From Apoderus coryli (lineage: Eukaryota; Arthropoda; Insecta; Coleoptera; Attelabidae), in assembly GCA_911728435.2 (NCBI GenBank), contig OU452206.1, positions 20,038,821 through 20,102,820 of the forward strand: 64,000 nt of DNA. Direction: 5' to 3'. Position 1 is the stretch's first letter. Each line of letters starts with the position of its first letter. Under the pieces are notes generated by a model. That model did no database searches and was not told the DNA's origin. It worked only from the letters and a program-made list of their open reading frames with translations. Position numbers and translations under genes: made by a program. Positions 42,401 through 54,400 of this stretch are shown here, one piece after another.

Positions 42401-45400
42401 ACTTCTGATAATCTAGTAAACCGACCAGGGTTGGTAGCGGCTTCCAAAATAGAAATACAGATAACGTTAATTTAGCAAGCATATGTATGTCCAGTTGGGA
42501 TTATATTGTTGGATTACGCCACCAATCTGTTTGGTACCGCAACGCCTCTGGTTTTAATTTAAATGAAAGAAAGAAAATTACGTTTCAAAAACATTGAGCA
42601 AATATTCAATTTTCGTACAAAATTTCATGTAGCCAAAACTTGGAGAAAACTTTATATAAATACTGATGATATTGTAAAGATATACCCAACAGAATGTCTG
42701 AACATTCTCCAAGAAACATTATTGTTTCTTTTATACTGTTTTATTCATGTTAGAATAATAATATATCTCTATATCTAACCGTCTACTACTAGTTTGGATG
42801 GTGTTCCGTAACAAAGACGTTCTTTAAACTTCTAGAGAAAGAAGAACACTTTGTTTTTTGCCTCTTCCTATTTTGATTAAATAACTTTGCTGCAACTGAA
42901 AGCTTTCTCCGAGGAAATTCTAAACTATACTTGGAAAATCTTATCGGCATTTTGTTATAACAAAGAAGGAAACCATCAACTTTATTTCGTTTTTATAGGG
43001 CATGTGCTTGTGAGATTTTTGCTATTGAAGATATAGTGTGAACTTTTTACGCACGAAAACCGGTGCAATACATTAATTCCAACAGGATTATTGATTCTGG
43101 CGAATGAGTAGATTCATCTAACCAATCTAACGGATAGGCTTTCTGCTGGTTCATTATCGAATCATACGTCATTTTGACACTGACACTCCTTAACCTCTAT
43201 AAAAGTTAAATCAGTTTCAGAAATAACAAACCCATCGCGTTGTAAAGCGTTGATGACAAGGTGCACTTATACAATTAAAAAAATGATCCAAATGAAAAAT
43301 AGAGCTTTTAAGAAATATAAACAAACTAAAGATCTAACAGACTGGGAATATTATAATACACTCCGTAATATTGCTAATAATGCAGTTGCTCAAGAGAAAA
43401 AGAATTATTTGAACTTCTGCACTCAAAAGTTTAAAAATAATAGTCGTGCTCTTTGGCAAAAATTAAATGAACTAGACATCCATTCAAAAAATAAACGTAT
43501 AGAACTTCCTACGTCAATTAATGACCCAGAAAAAATTAACAATTTCTTTTTACAATTTTCTTTTTATAATGATAATAAAAAATGTAATTTTGAAGATCTG
43601 CTTGAATTTAGATTAGTGGACCAGAATGATGTAGCTGATTCACAGGCCAACACACATTTTGGTGCCTGCGATTTTTTAACTGTTCCTGAGTAATTTTTGG
43701 ATGCAGAATGTAAAAAGGTTCTCAGATTTTGTCTATCAGATCTAGTTTTTGAGATTTTTTAAAAAATTGTGTATATAATTTACGTTATAACTGTTATAAT
43801 ATATAATATTACTATTGACAGTTAAAAAAAACAAAGACACATGGATTTAAGTATTTATTGCAAAAACTTAATTTACATAATTACATTAGTCACTAATCAC
43901 ATAAAAATTTTCTTTTATACGATTTTCTAGAATGGAGTTTACTAGGGCAGTCTCGCTGAAGGCTCCAGCAGTAGTCCGCCATCATGTGGCTATCCCATCG
44001 TCCTTGATAACGATCTTCCATAGTTTTAATATCCTGGTGGAATCTTTCCCCCTGTTCTTCACTACAATCACCTAAGTTTTCTGGAAAACGATCTAGGTGG
44101 CTGTGGAGGTAGTGAACTTTTATACTCATGTTACAGCCGAGAATATTAAAATTTGAAAGCATAGTTTCCACTAATTCTACGTAATTGTCTGCTTTATGAT
44201 TGCCAAGAAAATTTTGTACTACTTGAACAAATGAACTCCAAGCGTTAGATTCAGTCTCGTTCATTGATGTGGTGAATTGTGGATCTTTAACAAGTTGCCT
44301 TATTTGAGGACCATCAAATATACCAGCTTTTAGTTTTTCCGTGCTAATGCCAGGAAATTTACGTGACAAATACCCAAAACAATTTCCATCTCGATTTAAG
44401 GCCTTCACAAATTGCTTCATTAGGCCTAGCTTGATATGCAAGGGCGGAAGTAAGATTTTTTCTCTTGAAACCAAAGGTTCGTTGATCACGTTTTGTATTC
44501 CTTGAATCATGACATCTCTTGAAGGCCAATTTTTGTTAACCCAGTGCTCATTTTTAGCTCTGCTGTCCCAAAGGCACAAAAAACAAGGATATTTTGTATA
44601 ACCACTCTGCTGTCCAAGGAGGAAGTTAATCATTTTTAAATCAACACAAATTGACCACTGATGTTCTTCGTATTTAATTTTTCTCAAAACTAATGCTATT
44701 GTTTCATATTCTTCCTTCATGGTAGTAGAATGACCAATAGGAATTGAGCCATATTTGTTACCGTTATGTAAAAGAACACATTTTAAACTACGTTTTGAAC
44801 TGTCAATAAAAAGGCGCCAATCATCTGGAGTGTATTCAGGCAAACCCATTTTTTCTAAGAGCCCTTTTATATTGTTACAGAATACCAAGTCATTTTCCTG
44901 AGTGAAAAAAGGCAGCAGATCCTTATCTCTTTTACGATAAAATGTAATATTAGTACCTCGACAAAGTAGATTTTTTTCTTTTAATCTGGATGCAAGTAAT
45001 TCAGCGGATTCCTTTGAGAGATTCAGGTCTCTTATAAGATCGTTTAGTTCTTCTTGATTGAAACACTGCGGAGTTGCTAAATCTGCTTCAAAATCGCTGT
45101 CGTTTTCTGATTGAATTCTTTTAACTTCGTCAGACGTTGATGTTTCTGTATCATCTTCTGTCAGTTTGGGTAGACTGCTGAATGATGGAACGGGTATTTC
45201 TTCCGAATGCACTACAGGCCTTCTTGCAGAATCTAGATCAGGATATGTCCATTTGTGTCTATTGTTTCTATTTATGCCTTTAATATTAACGAGACAAAAA
45301 TAGCAGTCGTCATGATGGTTCCGCGGTTCTCTCCAAACCATTGGTACACCAAACTTTAGGCACTTCCTCTTTCCAGTTGTCCACTGTCGCAAATGTTCAA

Positions 45401-48400
45401 CACATGTTTTACATATGAAATGTGGGGCCCAAGATTTATCTTGATCTCCTAAATGAACGCCAAAATAGGCAAGATAAGCTCTTTTCACAAAGTCAGAAAT
45501 CCTTTTTCTGCTCTCTTTCAAAGTGTATTCACCACACACATAACAAAAAACATCGGGATGATTTACACAGGTACGTCTGCTTGTGGATGCCATTGTTTCA
45601 GTTTAGTGTCTTGATACTACAAAACGACCAAAATTTACACAAAATGATAGCACAACTTTACTTGGGAAAACTCAGTAATATACTAAATCAAGTACAGCCA
45701 AACAGGTATAGAAGGATCGGGTCATAGGCAATTACAGGTATAAAAGTAATTAAGAGCATTGTATTGAGTAGTTCCTAGTATAGGAACATTGGGTCAGGGA
45801 CAATTCCAGGTATCCATTTGGCTAATTAGATTCTGGGAAATTCCTATTTTGACGATTAAGTACATATTTATCTCTTTATTTGTTGTCCTTTATCAGAAAA
45901 AAATATATCATTTAACCTGTAACGTGTATCTCAAAAACTAGAGCTGATAGAAAAAATCTGGTGGCATTTTTGGAATCAGCACATTAAAAACATCTAAAAT
46001 CAGATGTTAGATTTCTGGCACCAAATTTTTTTTTTCATTTTGTTGGCCTGTGTTATCTATTGGCAATTAAATCTAGGGCAGTTGGGGCGGATAAGTTAGG
46101 GATAGATATGCTGCTTTTGTGCTGTCCTTATATATTGCCCTTTATTACCCATATAATGAACTCTTGCATTTTGAAGTCCACATTCCCAGGCATATGGAAA
46201 GTGTCAAAAGTTTTTCCTCTAGGAAAGAAGAAAGTAATTGGTGATTTAAGTGACTTGAGACCTATTTCGATCTTGCCTGCACTTTCTAAAGTTCTAGAAA
46301 AGATAATCTGTACTCAAATAAGAGAACATGTTAACAAATATAATATATTGCCCACTAGACAGTCTGGATTTAGAAAGGGTTACAGCTGTGTGACTGCCCT
46401 CTTGGACATTGTGGATGATTTGTTGCGTGACATTGATACGGGTGAGACTGTTTTGCTGACGCTTTTGGACTATTCCAAGGCATTTGATAAGATCAGTCAT
46501 GACATCTTAATGGCAACATTCTAAATTATTCTGGTTTCTTTTTGACCTCAATCAAAATGTTAAAAAACTACCTTTCTAACCGATTTCAATACGTGGAGAC
46601 AGATCGAGGTTGCTCCACTACAGATCAAGTCTGGCGTGGTGTGCCTCAGGGCTCAATATTAGGACCTCTTCTTTTTTGTATATTTACATCAAATATCTTC
46701 GATAGTTTGCTTTATTCTACGCCATACTCTTACGCAGATGATACGCAAATTAAATTTTCTTTTAAATCATGTGATTTAAATATGGCATCTTTTTGCATTG
46801 ATAGGGACCTTAAATCACTTGTACAGGCTTCAGAGAAACACCATTTAAGTATAAATCCCTCTAAATCGAATGTTCTTGTGTTTGGTAAGGATCGAAAGGA
46901 CGTGGAAGAAAGAATGATAATTTCAGTTAATGATGTCACCTTACCTTTCACTAATGTAGCAAAAAATTTGGGTGTAGAGCTTGACAATGAGTTGAGGTTT
47001 ACCAGACATGTTACTAAATGTATTGACCGAGGTTATGCTAGTTTGAAATTATTCTACCCACACAGGCACATCTTGTCCACCGATTTAAAGATCCGTTTAA
47101 CTGACATGCTTGTATTAAGCTTCCTGAATTTTTGTGACCCGTTGTATGGTCCGTGCCTATTACAAATAGATAAAGATCGTATACAGAGGTTACAGAAGTC
47201 GTGCCTCAGGTATATTTATGGGATCAGAAAGTTTGAACCGGTAAGTTACAAATTAAGAGAGGCTGGCTGGCTCTCAATGGAAGAGAGGAGACTTCTTCAT
47301 GCATCTTGTCTTTATCACTCAGTAATTTTATACAAGCACCCGCCATACCTTTACCATAAAACAAAAGTGTATCTCAGTTTAAAAAACATTATAAGCGCTT
47401 TTTATTCCCTAGCCCCTGAGTCTCTGCAGAATCAATCCCAATACAAAAAAAATACCTTCTTCCATTTTTCTTTTTCTTTGTTTCCCCTCTCACTGTAACT
47501 TTTTTTTCTCTCTCCTCCTTCTTAGCTTTTCTCCACCTTCTTAGCTTGTACGTTTGTATTGTATAGTGTTGTTATTATACTTGTAGGGTCTAAAAAATTT
47601 ATATCAGTTTTTACTGTCTTTTGGATCCTTTTTGTAGTCTTCAGTTTAAAATTTAGGTTTAGTTTTATTATATTTTTCTTTTGTTTCTGTAACATAAGTT
47701 ATGTGCTGTTATTCTGATTGGGACTACAAATAAAAGATTATTATTATTATTAATTACAATGGATATCATTTTTAAATGCTTGACTCGAATCTTAATTACG
47801 ATTTATGTCAGTTATAGTTACGAGGGTTTTTGAAAGTGCGAATTAAATGGCATAATTAATACAAAGGGCGTTAAATAACCATATCGGAAACTACATTTAG
47901 CGACCACTCGATCAAAATGCTTACTCATCGTGAAGTCCTGTTTATGTCAAAAACATGTAACAACTCTTGGAACATACCTATTCAAACAAGAGTTAGTGTC
48001 TGCGTGGAACGGCCTTAGTGAAGCAACAGTTATCACGCTGTGAAGAAAGATTCAATCAGCATATTATAACTTTAAAAAGTAAATGGGGCTCTTAAGAATT
48101 ATTTTACGTATTTTAAAGCTCTGAATAATTACTGTAAGAGTAGATGAATATTTTATTACTATTAAATAGAAACACCAAACTAACTAAAATATTCAAATCT
48201 GTTTCGCATTATTAATAAGCAACGAATTAATTATTATGAAAGTTAATGGAAATATTCCTTACCGCATCTCCTTTACAAGCTATCCGCTTAGTGCCGTCCA
48301 GTCCACAATCTGACGTCAGCTCCAAAGCCGATTGTTCCGGAATATAGAGCACTGTCAATGAGGGTAGTTCAGTCAAAAGACACCCTCTAGCACCGGCAGC

Positions 48401-51400
48401 CCACATGGGAACTGTACAAAAAATAAATATATTTTCGATATAATGATAATAGTAAGAAGTGCTACGTATATGTATCGTTTTAGAAATAAATGCGTTTAGT
48501 CTAAACGATCATTCACATGTACGGTGCGCAAACAACAAGCGATTAATGGTATGCAGCGTATTGTTGATATTGGTCGAAATGCGTCAACAATTAAACTTGC
48601 TTTCATCCACTTTATGGCAAATTTTGCGACACGATCTTAGTTTACGTGCTTACAAGACTCTTGTACTTGCACGCAGTAATTGAAGCCAAACGACCATTTG
48701 CTGAATCGGCCAATAGAAACGTTGCTATCGATTCACAATTTCATTTGAAAATTTTGTTTAGTGATGGAGCACACTTTTGATTACATGACCATTTCAATAA
48801 GCAGAATTGCCACCAGAGTATAATCCACAACAATTTGTCGAAACGCGACAGTTAACGGTGAGCGGGACAGAGACATGATTGTTAACTTTTCCCTGCCTTC
48901 ATTGGTAGGTATTAATACTGCAGATATGTAGTTTGAGCAGGATGGAGCCACATGCCATCCAGTGCGCGATGCAATTAATTTACTGAAAGAAACATTTGAC
49001 GAATGATTAATGTCCAAAAATAAACCTGTTAACTGGCCACCTCGTTCATGCAATTTGTCGCTATGTGTAAGCCCATAAACTAGAAATAATTGAACTTTTG
49101 GAAGCTAACGTTCGATTAGTTGTTGCCGAAATAGAGCCTGATTTATTGAATAAGAAGAATGTGTGAATATTATACCTCCAAATTATGCTATATACGCGCT
49201 AGCCACGACGTGGAGGCCACATATCAAATCATAATCAAAGATACCAATAATAGCATAAAATATCTTTTAAATAAAGCTAATTTCATGGATATTAAAAACA
49301 TTTTTCCGTGCTTTATTGCCATTTTAAATTCTCAGCCTCCAGAAAACAGAAATTTTATTTCTGATGGACCGACGAAGGAAATACAAGAACAACGAAACAA
49401 AATATAGGGAAACCCAGAAAAAGATAAGAACAAAAATAAGGGTAGCAAAAGAACGAAGGTATGAAGAAAAAAGCAAGGAAATAGAAGGGCTACAACGCAG
49501 ATTTGACTTGTATAACCTACATAAGAAGACAAAAGAATTGGCAGGTCTCAGAAAAGGAAGATTACTACAATCCTCTTAGATAAAAATGGGAAAACACTAT
49601 CAAACACAGAAGACAAACTGAAGAGATGGCAGGAATATATAAAAGACCTTTTCGACGATGTGAGAAATATCACATCCGTAGCTAGGGTAGGACTGGAAGA
49701 CACAGGTCCCGAAATCACGAAGGACGAAGTCACTCACACACTAAACAACATGAGCAATGGTAAATCTCCTTGCCCCGACGGAATTCCTATCGACATTGTT
49801 AAGATCATAAGTGATCAAGATATGGATGTCGTGGTGAGACTTTTGAAAAGCGTCTATGAGTCTGGAAAACTACCAAAGGAATGGCTCTCATCAGTCTTCA
49901 TATGTTTACCGAAAAAATCGGGTGCAAAAGAGTGCAGTGACCACCGTACCATAAGCCTCATGTCCCACACTTTGAAACTACTGTAAAAATTATACTCAAC
50001 CGCATCCACCAGAAACTCGATCTGGATATAAGTGACAGTCAGTTTGGCGTTCGCAAAGGATTAGGTACAAGAGAAGCACTATACGCATTCAACGTAATAG
50101 TGCAGCGATGCCTAGATGTTAATCAGGACGTATATGCCTGCTTCATTGACTATAATAAGGCGTTTGACAGGGTCCGCCACGACCAGTTGATGGAAATATT
50201 ACAATGTAAAAACCTAGACCACCAAGACCTGCAAATCATCTGAAATCTCTATTACAGCCAAAATGCCATCGTCAAAGTGGATCAACAAAGTTCTGGCACC
50301 ATCTCAATAAAGAGAGGTGTACGTCAAGGTTGTGTTCTGTCACCTGTTTTGTTTAATGCCTACTCTGAAGAGATTCTAAAAAGGGCGGTGGAAAATGACA
50401 GTGCAGGAATAAAAGTAAATGGAGTGCTTATAGTTGTTCTAAGATACGCTGATGATACCGTAATTTTAACGGAAAACCTGGAAGATCTACAAAGAATCAT
50501 GGACAAACTTGTTCGATATATCGAAGAATACGGCCTTACACTCAACGTAAACAAAACAAAGTTCTTGAAAATAACAAAGAAGGCCCAGACTAACAACGAA
50601 CAGATAATCGTCAAAGGTGAACCCATCGAACAGGTAGAGAAGTACACTTATCTTGGAACAACAGTTACTTGTAATAACGACTACACGAAAGAAATAAAAG
50701 CACGCATAGAAATAGCAAGATCCAATTTCAATAGCATGAAAAGAGTTTTGTGCAATAGAGGTCAAAGCCTAAAACTGAAACGGAGACTATTTTGCCACTC
50801 TGCTTTATGGCGTCGAGGCATGGACTCTGAACGCAGAAATAACCAAAAGACTATAAGCTTTTGAAATGTGGGTGTACAGAAGAGTACTGAAGGTGTCATG
50901 GGTCGATCGGATAACTAACTTAGAAATACTTGAGCGACTAAACATAGAAAGATAGTTGTTAATAACAATTAAAAGCAGAAAACTGCAGTATCTTGGCCAT
51001 GTGACTCGTGGACCAAGATACGCCTTGCTTCAATTGATAATGCAGGGAAGGATCCAAGGTACAAGAAGCGTGGGTAGAAGAAGAATATCCTGGTTGAGAA
51101 ACTTGAGAGAGTGGTTTGGATGTTCCTCGATAGAGCTTGTTAGAGCAGCTGCATCCAAAATAAGAATTGCCATGATGATCGCCAATCTTCGTCGCGGAGT
51201 TGGCACCTAGAGAGAGAGAGAGAAAACACCCAGTATAGATGAAGTCATTTTTTATTTGTAGAAAAGAATTTAAATTATTTAAATGAAGTTGTAATCGAGA
51301 AAACTCATTTAACTTTTTAATTGGGAAACATTTAATATTTCCTCGAAAACCAACAGCCTTATTTATTATTCTATTTTATTCGTACAATAATATTTCCAAC

Positions 51401-54400
51401 GTAGAATCGAAGGAAGGAATTAGAAAAATCGATTGGGGGCAAACAGCCACCGACTGGTAACGGCTGGGTTAGTAAACAAACATTCAAGTTTATAGTGTTT
51501 GCTAGTAAATAGACACACACCCAACACATGGTGTTTCACCCTAAATTTATTTGCGCACCGATATGGAACAAAACCGCCGCTTTAGTGTTGTTGTAAAAAT
51601 ATAATATGATCTCGTAAACTCACATTTATATAAATAGAAACAATACCTCAGTTTTTAGTTTTCTTGAAAAGGAAGTAAATTTTCTAGTGTATTTCCGTGG
51701 CGTGTCCCAACGTCATTTCTAACAAACTCGAAAACAAAGAAGCCATGAGAAGTTTGAGACAAATTACTGAAACAACTGCCACCAACTATTCTTCTATTTC
51801 AGTAAAATTAAAAATAAAAAGACTCAAATAAACTTTATCAACGTTTCTAATTAAAAAAACTATTAAATTGTAGCATTTAGAAGAGTGTATAATAAAAGTT
51901 TAGCTGACAATTGTGATTGTATACAATAACAAAACTTTTGCGAGAAAACAACTCGTGCAGTTGTTGTTGTTCGTTGTTAACAAAGTTTCGTTCTGCAAAA
52001 CTTTTAGCTTTAAATATACTTACATGTGCATAACTTTACATTACGTTGTATTGTATAGTACACATTTGTCTTGTGGTTTGAGTTTACTTTGGTTGGAATC
52101 AAGATTTCCATATTCAGCTCCAAGTTATAGCGAATTTGAACATTTTATCAATTAAGGAAATTTGTAATATACAAAGTCTCTGACAAGAAAGCATGCGCAA
52201 CCAATCGCTTGTGTTTGTGGAGTTAGCGATATAGCACTAAGGAAATTTTGCAATGATCGTTGTTTACATAATTTAAATGATGCTCCATGTGTTTCCTTTA
52301 AGTTTGGTGAGACCGGTTTAACACTCAATAAACCGCAGTCCGACCAAGGTCATCGAGAAAGAAGGAATCCATAGAGTGTAAATCGATCTGTAAGAAAGAA
52401 ACCTACTTGGTAGTTCGCATATAAATGCTGCTATTTCTGGACCGCCGCAAGCCAGTGGTTTCCATAAAAAATCCGCTGAAGGATCCATCACGACACATAG
52501 AGCTTCATCATCTAATGGGATAGGTAACTGGAAATGGCCGTCGCCTCTAAGTGGCTCGAAATTTCTAAAACAAAAAAATCACAATAGTTTAAAAATTAAC
52601 GTAGTCAACAATTTTTCACAAAGTTGTTTTATTATTATTATTCAAAGCGGTACGAGTATATTCAGTAATTAGTCAGTTTGTTTTAATCATGCAGGTATAT
52701 CAGACCCAGAAAATGCATGTCAGGTTGAGTAAATAACCCCCTATGTCACCAAAAACATTGCAAAAGAGTGTGGCATGAGCCAGGAGAAAGTAGCAAGATT
52801 TTGAGGCATATGAGGGAAACGGTATTAACTGAAAACAATGAGAAAAATGACATGAAGAAGAGATGATAACTTTGTTCTTCGAACAAGCAAGCTAGACTCA
52901 AAAACAAAAAACCAAGTCACGACCTGTAACAAGATTTAGCAGCATTATTAGCACACTACTAGTAACGTTATACGAGACATGTTTTTAAAGTATGTACCGT
53001 TTTGGAATTTAAAAAAAACACAGTCTACTTTTAGTATCAAAATTGTTTTAATATGAAAGCATACACCTTAAACTATTTTTGAAGATGATTTCCGTCAATA
53101 TTGAGACACTTGCCGTACCGTACAATCAATTTTTAAAATCCTTCCTCGAAGAAATTTGCCGCCTGACGAGACAACCACTGCAGCACTGTCGTTTTAGCAG
53201 TATTTGCATGGTCGTGGTGTTGTCCTCCCAGATGCTTTTCCAATTTTAGAATAAATATGAATCACTGGGCGCAAGAGCAAGGCTGTATGGTGGATGATCA
53301 ACTTGTTTACAGCCAAATGATGGGATCAGTGTTTGAGTTTGATTTGCTGTGTGAGGGTGGCATTGTCATGAAGCAAAACGATACGCGTGCTTAACATGCC
53401 ACACCTTTTGTTTTTGATGGCTCAGCGCAAATTTTTTAACGTCTCACAATTTATAGTTTGACCTTGAGGCAAAAACTTTACAAACAAAACACCTTTCCTG
53501 TCCGAGAAAACGGTACACATGATTTTTCGGGCAGAAATTGTTTGCTTAAACTTCACGTTTGTGGGTGACGCTGAATGGCGCTATTCCATTGATTCTGGCG
53601 TAACGTAGAACACCCAAGTGTCGTCGCCAATGACAATTCGGTTAACAACTCGTCACCTTTCTGGTTGTACTACTCTAGGAATGTGAGAGAACTGGCTAAA
53701 AGTTTGTTTTTGTGAACTTTAAACGTTCTGACACAATTTCGTAAATCACACTTCTTGACACTTTAGGAAACTCACAAGGTAACGCTGATATCGTAAATCG
53801 TCTGTTCTCTTTCACTTTTTCATCAATATTTTGCACCAAGTCATCTCTAATGAGTGAAGGTGGTCCACTTCGTTCCTCGTCATGCACATTCGTACGGACA
53901 TCTTTTCCTTACGATCCCATCACTCATAATGTATTCGTCATAACTTCACATGACATTAGAATGAATCTCAGCTGCTTTCACGCCTTTATCATTAAGAAAA
54001 CGTCACACCATTTAACTCACAGTTTAACCTCTCGTAAACAACCTTTAAGACTGTCAAATGGGGTCCATAATTGCGGCTGTGGCTTGCCAACAGATACCGG
54101 TACCGCTACACAGCGTGCATGTGCCGATTTCCGACGGCAGCGCTATAACGGCGGAATTGCAGAACGATCCTTAATTTAAAATCATGTCTCGTAACATTAT
54201 GAAAATATTGCAGAATGATCAATAATTTCAGAAATAGCAACACTTCCAGTTTAGACTTATTTATTCAAATATAACCAAGAGGTAATATGCAATTAATTTT
54301 ATCGAACACTTTCAAATGTTTGCCTGCCATTTTGAATTGCTCTGTATGCTTGCTGAATATTATAGATCTTGAACGAGAAAGAGAGATAAGAGTGACATTA

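Larger units (their letters stand above)
43200..47755 (+). pseudogene. LINE split by a DNA transposon
   Basis: This is a Jockey/CR1-type LINE, antisense to the host gene. Its coding sequence runs 43250-43640, is interrupted by the 2.4 kb element at 43641-46052, and resumes in the same frame at 46055. It carries the pre-RT linker (QKFKNNSRALWQKLNELD) and then the RT: AVGADKLGIDMLLL, LRPISILPALSKVLEK, LLDYSKAFDKISHD, GVPQGSILGPLLFC and the intact catalytic SYADDTQI. One frameshift lies near 46520-46545. The frame then runs to about 47496. The 3' end has ATAAAAG and an ATT-repeat tail near 47730-47752. It is related to the copy at 890-1795. Confidence 0.85.

Noticed and set aside
53850..54179. 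109-codon plus-strand open frame
   Set aside because: It is the antisense of the mariner transposase helix-turn-helix region.
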